From Intoshia linei (taxonomy: Eukaryota; Orthonectida; Rhopaluridae), in contig LWCA01000349.1 in assembly GCA_001642005.1 (NCBI GenBank), positions 1 through 30,995 on the forward strand: a stretch of 30,995 bases of DNA, given 5' to 3'. Positions within the stretch are counted from its first letter, which is position 1. Each line of letters begins with the position of its first letter. Below are positions 9,833 through 19,506 of the stretch, in pieces. A model generated the notes under the pieces. That model did no database searches. It saw only the letters and a list, made by a program, of their open reading frames with translations, and was not told the origin of the DNA. The position numbers and the translations under genes are program-made.

Positions 9833-10265
9833 TTTATTCTCTTATTTTAGACATTCTTAGTATATGTTAAAAATTCTATCATACTTTATATAAAAAATAC
9901 ATAATTTGTATACCTTAAAAAAGTTGAATATAATGAATTAAAATAATTATTAAATGATTATAAATAAATTCAATGAGCGTTAATTATTAAGTTAACTTAA
10001 TAAGTAATAACAAGATGAAAGTATGTCTTATATATAATCGTTTTGTTGATAATAAAAATGTCAATTATGTAATTTCACTCAATTAGAAAAAAAATGATTA
10101 TTCACCCTTGGTGGTGCATACATCCCGGTTAAGAACCACTCCTGTATAAGATAAATCAAATAAGATCAAATACAAATCTAAAACATAATCCAATTATAGA
10201 TAAACCAAAAAAATCGTTATAAATAACAGAAATATAGTTTATTTTACACTAAACTTATACTGTAT

Positions 10266-10890
10266 GAATATATAACATGTAAGTAAAATATGTTGAAAGG
10301 ATGTTAGTTTAAGTTAACTTGTTCAATCGGATTCTGAGAAAACAGAAAGTATTTATTTATCATATTTGAAAATAATTTGAATATTGTTATTAATATGTAT
10401 TTGATTGGACAGATAATGAATTTATTAATTGACACAAAACATACACACGATACCGTTATTTTGTACATTTTGTATTTTACAATCATTTCTAATATAAAGC
10501 AATATAGCTGAAAATATTGGTCAAGTTGTGTGTAACCATTTATTTTACAAAGTAAGACGAGTACATTTTTAAAACATAATTCGTGGATAATTTTAAATTT
10601 CAATTTTTAATGTTGTTGAAAATTTAATATTTAGAAGACTTCATAAGATCAAAAATAATCTTAAAAACTATCCAATTATTGCTAAACCAAAAAAATCGTT
10701 ATAAATAACAGAAATATAGTTTATTTTACGCTAAATTTATACTGTAACATTAACTCAAATAAAATAATAAGACTAACAAATCGAAAAAGAATCAACAATT
10801 GTTAAAATAAACAAAATAATTTTAATTTTTTATTGACAATATTAAAATATTAAAAAATATTGGTATCATAAAATTCATTGTTTGTTTCCA
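10266..10890. repeat. Array unit that has lost its ORF
   Basis: The spacer end (TTTATACTGTA at about 10254-10264) runs straight into the middle of the next spacer (GTTGAAAGGATG at about 10291). The ORF and about 70 bp on one side are absent. The remaining spacer is complete up to copy D and shares a long identical tract with the spacer in front of copy A. Confidence 0.75.
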
Positions 10891-11133
10891 TCAACGCATT
10901 GGCATATAATTAAAATATGAATGCCGTCCTTGACTTTGGACGTAGTTGACATGTGCATTAATTTCTGCTTCAAGTTCTGCAATCATTTCATCAGTAACTA
11001 CTGGTTCCGTGTTGATATTCTGAGGTACCACATGGTTAAATTCTTGTTGTATTGCATTCACATCAAAGTTTGGAATCATTTTCAACAAATTTTTAGTTTC
11101 TGCAAGTATATTGTTATGATAAGTATTACACAT
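10891..11133 (-). CDS. Tandem-family 80-aa protein, copy D
   Basis: An intact 80-aa ORF: MCNTYHNNILAETKNLLKMI, then NFDVNAIQQEFNHVVPQN, the acidic helix MIAELEAEINAHVNYVQSQ and the tail SYFNYMPMR. Its 3' half and downstream flank (10813-11000) are identical to copy A (3021-3208) over 188 bp. The 5' half differs from A at many positions. That pattern suggests gene conversion. A minus-strand AATAAA lies at 10834-10829. It is the copy nearest the 373-aa ORF. Function unknown. Confidence 0.57.
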   Translation of the reverse strand: MCNTYHNNILAETKNLLKMIPNFDVNAIQQEFNHVVPQNINTEPVVTDEMIAELEAEINAHVNYVQSQGRHSYFNYMPMR

Positions 11134-11460
11134 TTTTTTAATGTTGTAAGTAGAATAAAATAGCAATAATGAAATATATCAAAAATTAATATGTATCAAT
11201 AGTTAGCTGAAATATCAAATTAATATGACCAATAGGATTCTGACAGGCAGAGAATATGTTTTATCTCATATCAAAAGAATTTTTCTATTGTTACCAATAC
11301 ATATTTTGATTGGACAGATAATTCATTTATTAATTGACACTAAACATTTAACTATATCGTTAGATTGCGTACATTTTGTATTTTCAATAAAATCTTAGAT
11401 TATATATTATAATATACAGTGTATATTATACACCCAATATAAAATCGTCTCTCCGTAGAT

Positions 11461-11500
11461 CTAGCTGCTGTTTGTACAATGTACACAATACTCAAGCTAT
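11461..11500 (-). repeat. Partial copy of the dispersed repeat with a 40-nt hairpin end
   Basis: This 40-nt segment reads CTAGCTGCTGTTTGTAC, then GTACACAATACTCAAGCTAT. It matches the hairpin starts at 19467-19506, 28106-28145 and 29375-29414 in length and layout. The downstream body is truncated within about 60 bp on the minus strand, near 11400, where the tandem array begins. Confidence 0.55.
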
Positions 11501-11667
11501 ACCCAAATAGAAAATAGTTGGATTCATTCCATGAAAAAATTTGAGAACGCCCGTTATCATTATAAAAAATATTTTTTTTATTTATTATTATCATCGTCAG
11601 TGTCCCACATATGCTTATATGTAATTTAGTAAAATTATAAATGATATAATGTATTTTTATGTACAAA

Positions 11668-12789
11668 TTAATTAGGTAATCGTTTAACAATTTTATCAAT
11701 AATTTGATTATCGTATTGAGTATTCCCATGAATCAAGTGTGATTTATTGAGTTTATCAAGGATGGAATTTTTCTTTTCTTCAATGATTTGATCCTGATCA
11801 TGAAGCTTTAAAATATTTAAAGTTTTGGTATTTTTTGTTTGAATTTTAACATAATTATCATAATCCTCAACATCCTGTAAAATAAAATTTGAATACCTGT
11901 CTAAAATAGAATCAATCGCAGTATTACTGAAAAAATTAATGTATATCTGATCCAATTGAGATTTATCAATATTTTTTTTAATTAATTTATTTGGGAAATT
12001 GTCATACTTGATAACATTATTATCTTTAATAACATCCAAGGCCAGTTGATTTGATTCTAGTGATTGAAAGTTACAAATTAAGATATTAGATATTGTAGTG
12101 TCTAAAATAATTTCTCCAATTTCATGCAAATGCACATCGTCAATTGTACCATGTAATTGTAATATGTGTCTACTGTAATTAGGACGATTCAACCGATTCA
12201 AACAAAACATTAATAAATTATCCATTATTCGATTAACTGGGCCTTTTGCACTACGCTTATCGTATTCAATATGTCTTCTTAAATGTCGAATCTTTTTTTT
12301 TCCGAAATAATTTAAACTATTCCAACAAACTTCAAATAAAGCATCGTCAATGTATTGTTCAAATGTAAAAGCTCGTCTGATAAATAAATCGTAAACTTTG
12401 ACAGATATATTTTGTATTATAATGTCGTTTATGTAATTTTTCAGTTGAATCGATATCCATTCGTCAATTATCAAATTAAAAGTATTTTTGCACAATTGAT
12501 TTCTGAACAAATCTCTACTGAACTTTAAAATTACTTGACTAAATTCATTGCTAATAAAGTCTTCAATGTAATTATCAATTACTCTACGATACATCATGTG
12601 AACCTGTGTTTGAATGGTAAAAATTTCTTGGGGTGATTGAGGATATAGATTTTCGCTTTCATTTCTTTTTGACTGGTCTATGACGTAGTCTTCGTTTAAA
12701 TTTGCAGCTAAAATTGGAATTATACTTTTTACTGTTTCGTCGATTAGATTGTTGAGTAGAATCTTAAATACACCTTCGTATTCTGACAT
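11668..12789 (-). CDS. Intronless 373-aa protein of unknown function
   Basis: This is one of the longest ORFs in the window and is uninterrupted, starting MSEYEGVFKILLNNLIDETV. It looks fully helical, with no signal peptide or membrane segment. There is a basic segment KKKIRHLRRH at about residues 168-177, preceded by a run of helices with spaced I/E/D (FNLIIDEWISIQLKNYINDI). No catalytic motif is recognised. The helix-helix-W...KKK.R.LRR pattern faintly recalls the C-terminal region of GANP/Xmas-2 proteins, but this is untested and there is no Sac3 domain. A minus-strand AATAAA lies downstream near 11580-11586. The first methionine is the only sensible start. A long open frame in such AT-rich DNA argues for a real gene, though intronless origin by retroposition is possible. 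Confidence 0.7.
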   Translation of the reverse strand: MSEYEGVFKILLNNLIDETVKSIIPILAANLNEDYVIDQSKRNESENLYPQSPQEIFTIQTQVHMMYRRVIDNYIEDFISNEFSQVILKFSRDLFRNQLCKNTFNLIIDEWISIQLKNYINDIIIQNISVKVYDLFIRRAFTFEQYIDDALFEVCWNSLNYFGKKKIRHLRRHIEYDKRSAKGPVNRIMDNLLMFCLNRLNRPNYSRHILQLHGTIDDVHLHEIGEIILDTTISNILICNFQSLESNQLALDVIKDNNVIKYDNFPNKLIKKNIDKSQLDQIYINFFSNTAIDSILDRYSNFILQDVEDYDNYVKIQTKNTKTLNILKLHDQDQIIEEKKNSILDKLNKSHLIHGNTQYDNQIIDKIVKRLPN

Positions 12790-13547
12790 TTTAATTCATT
12801 TTTCGTTGTGTATCACTATTTTCTGCTACTAAGCTATTTTCATGTTATCAACGCAAATTTAAGAATCACAAGGACTGTTATGAATCTAACTATGACATTA
12901 TCACTATCGTACATAAGGTTTGAATATAAGAATGAATAGTGTCTGTGTGACAGGTGGATAATTATATCAATTATTTCGGTTGTGCTTTGAATCCCAGTTT
13001 TTCAGTAAAGGTGAATTCATCGGAATTCATCACCATAACAGGATAGGGTTCAGGAACCTATAATAAATGTTTTCATAAATTTTCCCATAGGATGTCTACC
13101 TTGGAAAAGGTATTAGATTTTTATGTAGCAAATATACTTTGTTGATATAGATTTGTAGTACATCAAATGTATGATTCAATCGGAATTATCCAAAAACTGT
13201 GATACATAATACAGTACTGTACTATACTGTAATTGTATGTGTAAAATTAAAATGTTCAAATCAATTGAAATTTTATAAGCGTTTAAATTTTAGGTCGTAT
13301 CAGAATAGTGTAGAATAATACATTACATTCTTATCACAATAAACATATAAAAAAATCCAATGTTGGCAGCATTTGTTACATGCACAAAATTGATACAATA
13401 TAAATGTTTCCAAGTAAACAAATTTGGGAAATAAATTAATTCAATAAAGTTTATTAACTAATAATATTAATAATAAAATAACTATATTAGAAATCAACAA
13501 TTATAAAATTTATTTGAAAAGTTTAAATTTCAAATAAATTGTATTAC
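12790..13547. promoter_or_regulatory. Intergenic region between divergent genes
   Basis: The 373-aa ORF (minus) and MFAP1 (plus) start from opposite sides of this 758-bp gap, so it must hold both promoters. I see no convincing TATA box, initiator or repeat. A small palindrome-like GTGAATTCATCGGAATTCATCAC lies near 13010-13033 (GAATTC twice). No gene is supported inside. Confidence 0.4.
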
Positions 13548-16416
13548 ATGGATTCTAAAAAGGATAAACCGATTCAATCGACAGCTGGAGCAATTTCATA
13601 TAGAAATGTAAAAGGTATATACTTTTGTATGATTATTTTTACATTCTCTATAATAAGTTAGGTTTTTATAACCAGCAACTACAATTCTGGCATTATCAAT
13701 TTTTTTTAATTATATAAATGACCAATTTGTAAAATGTAAATTGAATACAATAACGCTTGTGAGTCTCACAAATTTTAATTTTAATATTTAGAACTAAGTA
13801 CTCGAGAAAAAGTGATTTTTCATTAATGGTTGCTAAAATTTTGATGTTATGGTTGGATTAAGAGTTTTTTCTCGTAATGTTTGGTAAAATCGAAGTTTTT
13901 AATGTTGTACCGAAATTTGTTTAGAACTTTTAATATGTACCCGGAAATAAAAGTTTGGGAATCATTGTATTAAATATTATACATAGAAGGTACTCAGCGA
14001 TAATAAGTATAATATGACAATAGAGTAAAATTTGAGTAACGGCAGATATAAAATAGTCGACTCTGTTTACTTGTGGAAAAAAGTTCACTGGTCCTGCTAT
14101 TTCCTTAATTACTTGAAAAAGAGTGAAACTAGTCACTATATTTCAAAAATATACCTGTATTTAGTAAAACTACATCTTACGTTAATATTAAAATTTAGGG
14201 GAAGTAGCCATGAAGAAAGTTAAGGTTAATCGTTATGTGGCGGGAAAGCGGTATATTTAACATTTATGAATTAATTATTAACTATTATATTACACTACAT
14301 CAGTGTTTCTCAACTATATTAAATAACGAAATAAAACTACCAGCAAATGTTATGTGTGCCCGGTGAAAAACTGAAAACGAGCTCTATTCCATATCACACA
14401 CGGTTAAAAAATGAGTTAAATCAAAATTTTTTGTTTTTTCTACCGAAACAACTTTGTTTCTTAAATTTGCAACACCTCTATATAGTATATACTTACTATA
14501 AATTTTCAAACTCATCGTATATATTTTTAATCAAAACTACACATTAATAATTTTGTTGTGGAAAAGTTATCAAATGTGAAATTTAGACCAGAATATGCGT
14601 ATGGTAGTGATGAAAGTAGTCATTATTCTGACCAAGAAAACGAAGATGACAAGAAAGTGATTAAAAATGATTCAGAAAATACCACAATTATACAAACTGC
14701 ATCTTTTACTTTCACAGAAGACGTACAGGCCGCACGAGTTGATAGATTAAACCGTATTCTCGAAGAAGAGTCGAATGATAAAGACTTTGCGGATGATCCT
14801 ATGGAACGAATAATTCAACACCGTCGAAATGTTGTATGTGAAGACGATGAAGATATGAACACTGGACCCTTTGTAAATAAAAATAAATACATTGAAAGTA
14901 GCGACGAGGAAGAAGATACTGATAGAGTAATTTAATAATATATTTATAATACATTTGTGATTAGAGTATTACTGAAAAACGTAAAAAGAAGCTTAACATT
15001 GTCAAAGAAAAACATGTGGAAGAGGTACTTTAATTTTATATTTATTTAATTTTCTTTAGGAGCTGTTACCTATTGAAGATGAGGAATCTGACGAGAAATC
15101 GGAAGAAAGTGATTTGTATGAAGAAGAAAGTGAATATGAGTATGAAGATGAAATTGCTGCACCAAGATTGAAACCGGTCTTCGTAGTAAAGTAAGTTGTA
15201 AATTTTGTAAAGCATTATACACATACATGGTATAACTGTTTAATTTTCATGTGTAAATTAACATGCACGAAATATTTGGTATTATTTATGTTGATTTGCT
15301 AATAATAAATTCTAGTACAGTTATTTTTCAGTGTTTTATCATAAATTCATTCTTGGAAATTTACATCTTGCCGACCAAAAACATATTTTGAAGACTAAGA
15401 GTTCCGCATATCGATGGTGCATTTCTTTTCTGAGAAATCAAAAATCTAGGCTTTAATCTCAGAAATTGACCTCTGGATTTTTTCCCATCGTCATAAATTG
15501 TTTTACTAAGTTATATTCAGTTTAAAATTTTTTAAAGGGATTAGCGTTTTGGTGAAATAGAAATCTGTAGTTTTAAGTTTAATATTTTAAGAACCAGGTA
15601 TATAATATATCCCAATAATGCAATGTCTGTAATATTTAATTTTAGATCCGATCGAATAACCACACTAGAAAAAGAAGAAATAGAAAAAAAGGAAGCTCTA
15701 ATTCTAGAACACAAAAAGCGTGCAGATCGACTAATTAAAAAACAAACCGTTGATCAGATTAATTCAGACGTGAATAATTTCGCAACTGAACAGAAAGCTA
15801 ATGACAAAAATCGATTATTAAGAGAAAATGAAATTGAAGCCTTAGAGGTTTTAAATACAGACGATGAAGATGATAACATGGAGTTGTATGAAGAATGGAA
15901 ATTGAGAGAGGTTTGGTTTTTATTAATTTTTTATATTTGATTTAGTTAAAACGTATAAAACGACATCGAGACGAATTGGAATCTCATCAACGAGAACAAG
16001 CAGATATTGATAAACTCCGAAGTATGTCTGAAACGGAAAGAGTAATGGCTCTCAAACAAAACCCTAGAATAGTTACCAATAAAGCAATTAAAGGAACCTA
16101 TAAATTCCTTCAACGTTATTTCCATCGCGGTGCATTTTACATGGATTCTGAAGAATCTGTCTATAAACGAAACTTTGCTGAACCAACGTTAGAAGACAAA
16201 TTTGACAAAACGGTTCTTCCTGCGGTGATGCAGGTTAAAAATTTCGGAAGGGCGAGTAGAACAAAATATACTCATCTTGTTGATCAAGACACTACTGATT
16301 TTGAATCTGCATGGGCTGCAGCTAGCGCTCAAAATATCAAATTCCACTCCGGTTCAGGAGGTGGAACGAAAGATTCTTTTACTCGTCCCAGTCAACAAAA
16401 AAGAAGGAACCGTTAA
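13548..16416 (+). CDS. MFAP1: Microfibrillar-associated protein 1 (spliceosome component)
   Basis: MFAP1 is a nuclear protein of the spliceosomal B complex, needed for pre-mRNA splicing. Seven exons join in frame: 13548-13614, 14199-14250, 14587-14926, 14965-15024, 15060-15190, 15646-15910 and 15946-16416. They give 461 aa, close to the human length of about 440. Exon 1 carries the family start PIQSTAGAISYRNVK and exon 2 continues KVKVNRYVAGKR. The middle is acidic and rich in S/E/D. After a charged coiled-coil the C-terminal MFAP1 domain is very well conserved: YEEWKLRE joined to LKRIKRHRDE, NKAIKGTYKFLQRYFHRGAF, and VKNFGRASRTKYTHLVDQDT. All introns are GT-AG. Three are 35-38 nt. ATTAAA near 16452 may be the poly(A) signal. 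The exon 3/4 junction lies in a poorly conserved part and is the least certain. Confidence 0.95.
14301..14400 (+). repeat. hAT-type end in MFAP1 intron 2
   Basis: The sequence starts CAGTGTTTCTCAACT, and about 60 bp later has GCCCGGTGAAAAACTGAAAAC. The same combination (CAGCGTTTCTCAACC, then ACCGGTGAAAAGTGGAAAC) occurs at 30269-30350, so the two are probably ends of one hAT family. No opposite end was found in the intron, and its right limit is uncertain. Confidence 0.5.
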
Positions 16417-16911
16417 TCAATATTGAAATTTTGTATATAAATTTGTAATCCATTAAATACGTACCTTAAATAACTGATTTTCCAATATGCATTAATTTTG
16501 TACAATTTACATTGTACATTTATGACTTATAATTCTAAAAATCCTTAACTAAAAATTTTTTAAGTATTGGCTGTTTTATATTGGTGGTTAGTTATCTTAT
16601 CAACACAATACTAATATTTTTTCAGCATACACATCTCCACCTCTGCCGTACATAACAAAAAAGGTAAGCAAAATTTTTTCAATTTTACAGTTAGTAAAAA
16701 CATTTTAAATGAGAATTTGCTAATTATTAGATTATGATGATCTTTATTATAATGGAATAGTTATAAAGTTGTACTTTTTGCTTACTATATATACACAAAG
16801 ATATTTCATTTATGAGCCTCATAATATAAGCTACCAATACAATTATGTAAACATTGTTTCTTCATTCATGATCCTATTTACAGTGTTAAATAGTATATTA
16901 AAACCAGGTTA
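16417..16911. other. Intergenic region with one possible small exon
   Basis: No supported gene. A 38-nt segment at 16626-16663 is bounded by TTTTTTCAG and GTAAGC and reads YTSPPLPYITKK. It joins in frame to a possible exon at 17754-17849. No start codon exon was found for it. Confidence 0.3.
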
Positions 16912-17030
16912 GTAATACGGCCATACCAAGATGGAAACACCTGTTCTCGTCTGATCACAGAAGTTAAGCATCTTCGGGCTTGGTTAGTACTTGGATGGGT
17001 GACCGCCTGGGAAGACGAAGTGTCGTATTT
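16912..17030 (+). rRNA. 5S ribosomal RNA gene (single copy)
   Basis: The roughly 119-nt sequence has the 5S rRNA pattern throughout: ACGGCCATACC near the 5' end, TCTCGTCTGATCACAGAAG, and GGTTAGTACTTGGATGGG followed by GACCGCCTGGGAA. AATACG (16914-16919) pairs with CGTATT (17024-17029) to close helix I. AAGATG pairs with CATCTT in helix II. Box A (about 16961-16975) and box C (about 16991-17011) of the internal RNA polymerase III promoter are present, and a six-T run (17028-17033) can act as terminator. Paired stems despite an unusual sequence suggest a functional gene more than a pseudogene. It lies alone about 500 bp downstream of MFAP1. Precise ends are uncertain by a few bases. Confidence 0.92.
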
Positions 17031-18720
17031 TTTATAATTCTCTTTTCTATTTTAAAATTATTTTTATTTAAGAAAGTTTTAAACAAAATGAACCATTTTT
17101 ACCAATTAAAGTATCATTTAGAAACTAAATAAGAAAATTCTATCGGGTTCATTGGATTTGTTACTACATCAGTAACGTGAAATTCTTTGTCAAATTAGAA
17201 ATTGGCACAATTGCTATAAAAATTTCATAACACCAGCAATATTAATTAACCAGGGAATGATATCAATAGGCCAAATTGAAATTTGTAAATACATTTTTAA
17301 CGTTTAATTTTTTGTCTCTTTAAGCGAATTTTTTTTTGTTTCTTTAATTTTTCATTTATATTCGAAAATACAGGAAAATACATTTGCTATACTGCATTAC
17401 TCTTGAAAAACTTTATTAGAAATTGGGATTTTTAAATTCTAGGACTTGTTTTTACTTGTTAATTAAACGGTAACAGATATTTAATTTTATATCAATAAAT
17501 GATATTATTTTTTCTTAAATTTAACTTGTTTAAAAATGTAGATATACATCCACTCTCTATGCAACTGTCTATAGTTTGTAAAATTTAAAATTTTTTCAAT
17601 ATCAAAGAATTTTCAAGTGAATTTAGACGTCTGATTTCTAGGTGTTGTTTTAAACCTGTTATTTTGAAATTACATGAGTGTACTTTATACATTTTATTGT
17701 ATTGCAACTTTTTTCTCATAAAATTAGAAATAATTTTTTGCATATTTATACAGAGCGCAACTCATTGTACTAGAAACCTTCTCGGTGTAGCCCTTGACGA
17801 AATTATTGGAAAATATCTTGGTATTTCCAAATTGAATATTCAAAAATAAATGTATTAGTACGTCGGTATTTTTATTAATTCAACAGTTAGTTTAATAATT
17901 TATTCCCCTTAAAACTTTTTAGATCCCCTGATTGGCCTAATCACTCTACCTCATCATAATTGATAAACACCGGTTAACAGTGCATTCAGCAGATTGAAAA
18001 TTTAAAAACCAGATAAAAAATTCAATAAATAACATAATGTATGGCATGAAATTTAATAATTACACTTGTTTAAAAATGCGATCCATTACTTTAGATAAAA
18101 TTGCGTCAGACAATTTAAAATAAAAATATTCTATAAATACATTTATTGTATTAACATTAAAAACTAATATTTCAAGAATGGGGTAAAACATGACAAAACT
18201 GAAAAAACAGAACAAAAACAGTACTGAACGAAGTTACCAAATCAGATAAGTAGAAAATAATTTAAACTCGTCAAAAATACTAAAATAAAATCTATATTTA
18301 TCATTAATAAATCACATGTAATTTATCAATATTACGGACCATTTACAAACCGATTATTTTAGTATTAATTTATATTTAAGTCTAGACAGATAACGACTAT
18401 TAATGGAATTGTAACATGATTATTGATAATTTTACAGCATATAATGTGTGATTTCATTTATTAATTTTCGCTTAGTAATACAATTACAATATTTTTATGG
18501 ATATTTAACCGCTTTTATATTACAAATTTTAAAGTTGGATAGACAACGCAATCCTAAAAAGTAATTATTGTTTGTTTTTATTTTCTATTCTGTCATTACA
18601 ACATATAAAATGTTCAATGAACATTGCTCAAACTTGGTGATATAATATAAATTTGTGGCTCTTAATCTTAAAACCACACAGACTCCCATATTTTAACCTC
18701 ATTTACTTCTTAAAAATTTT
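17031..18720. other. Intergenic AT-rich DNA with weak exon candidate and repeat debris
   Basis: The one coding hint is 17754-17849, preceded by TTTATACAG. It reads SATHCTRNLLGVALDEIIGK and goes on to a stop after 31 residues. It could be a terminal exon following 16626-16663, but the product is not recognised. Near 17435-17475, CTAGGACTTGTTTTTAC and TTAAACGGTAAC resemble the tail of the dispersed repeat seen at 28106-28605. Nothing else is supported. Confidence 0.35.
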
Positions 18721-18721
18721 T

Positions 18722-19506
18722 AAATTACATCCTTACTTATATAAAACTCTTTTTTGTCTGTGTGTGTTTGTGTATCGTTTATTTTAATATCTAAGAGTCT
18801 TAGAATTTTATAAAGTCCACATTTCTATACAGTTTTTTTCGGGAGTGAAACTAAGATAAATTTCAACCTCCGAAACTTACATTTTACCGATCAAAAACCC
18901 CAATTATCCTTTTTTTGAAAATGAAGCGAGTTCAGCAATTTAAAAAAAATATAATATATCTTCAGGGCCAAAACCACAAATTATTTTTTTTTTTTAATGA
19001 AATTTGCCCTATAATTTAAAAAATTTTACAGGTGGTACAGTTTTATCCTGTTAACACACACAAAAAATTTTAATCTGAATAAGTGACGCCGTAACGGTCA
19101 AAAAAGCACTTTAGTATTCATATTTTTTTTATTTCTAAGCTATTTTATTAAAACAAAAAATGTGAAATCATTAACATTCCGAAAATTAAAAAAAAGTTTT
19201 TTCTGATAGAGCTTATTCCAGTTATTATAAATACAAAATTTATAATTACATTAAAACATATAACTAATTCCTTCGGAATTTTTTTCATTGCTATGCAATT
19301 TTTCAATCTCAATTTGAGATTCTCAAATACTCATTTTCAAAAAATTGAACGAAATTTATTTTAAAACTACAACAACTAAAAGTACAACTTTGTTATCATT
19401 ATTTTTGTATTTATTACAATGTTTTCGATGTTGAATTAATATTGATAAATTCCGCTCTCGGCAGAACTAGGTGCTGTTTATACGTAGTACAAAACAGCCA
19501 AGCTAG
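18722..19506 (-). mobile_element. Dispersed repeat, full-length copy (hairpin end to CA-rich tail)
   Basis: On the minus strand this copy begins with the 40-nt hairpin (19506-19467: CTAGCTTGGCTG... to ...CAGCACCTAG). It then has GAGAGCGG, a block AATTTGTGGTTTTGGCCCTG, a block GGATAATTGGGGTTTTTGAT, and ends with ATAAACGATACACAAACACA followed by CAGACAAAAAAGAG near 18722-18780. Copies at 28106-28605 and 29375-29955 have the same order of blocks. No ORF of size is present. It is a non-coding interspersed element of about 0.5-0.8 kb; its class is not clear. Helitron, Penelope-like or other short retroelement would all need checking. Confidence 0.6.

Larger units (their letters stand above)
7891..10141 (-). 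mobile_element. hAT transposon (ZBED5/Charlie-like), decayed, with nested MITEs
   Basis: The left end reads CAATGGTTCTTAATC at 7891. The right end, read inward from 10141, reads GAGTGGTTCTTAACC. Both are the familiar ends of Charlie-type hAT elements. The target duplication is CTCTATAA (7883-7890) against CTGTATAA (10142-10149), one mismatch. The sister spacer near 6945 shows the empty site (GACTTTATAAGATC). Inside is a minus-strand hAT transposase relic (8820-9832). Its downstream side holds a hAT-like MITE (8061-8547) with a piggyBac-like MITE inside. Without these insertions the element would be about 1.76 kb, so coding parts have been lost. Confidence 0.88.
2369..11400 (-). repeat. Tandem array of ~945-bp units, each with an 80-codon ORF
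   Basis: The same spacer sequence recurs at 2369-3098, 3342-3650, 6506-7207, 7451-7890 with 10142-10265, 10266-10890, and 11134 to about 11400. It is recognised by TAGAATAAAATAG, GTTAACTTGTCCAAT, GATTCTGACAAGACAGAAAG, ACGATACCGTTAC and TTTATACTGTAACATTAACTC in constant order. Copies B and C (6263 and 7208) give an uninterrupted monomer of 945 bp. The first spacer has lost its ORF on the left. The unit between C and D has lost its ORF. The unit between A and B has a replaced 3' part (about 5981-6170). Two hAT elements interrupt the spacers, and no insertion lies in an ORF. Spacers differ by many indels of various lengths. Confidence 0.88.

Noticed and set aside
10921-11163. Plus-strand ORFs opposite array copies A and D
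   Set aside because: They are antisense to the 80-aa ORFs, are not kept in copies B and C, and have no in-frame indel support.
11400-11729. 109-aa minus ORF overlapping the end of the 373-aa ORF
   Set aside because: Different frame, I/Y/L-rich AT-driven translation, covering the 3' UTR and the hairpin repeat.
14558-14586. Start of MFAP1 exon 3 taken as an ATG-like start (MEKLSNVKF...)
   Set aside because: The family sequence KRPEYA requires the splice acceptor at 14585-14586, and the upstream exons supply the true N terminus.
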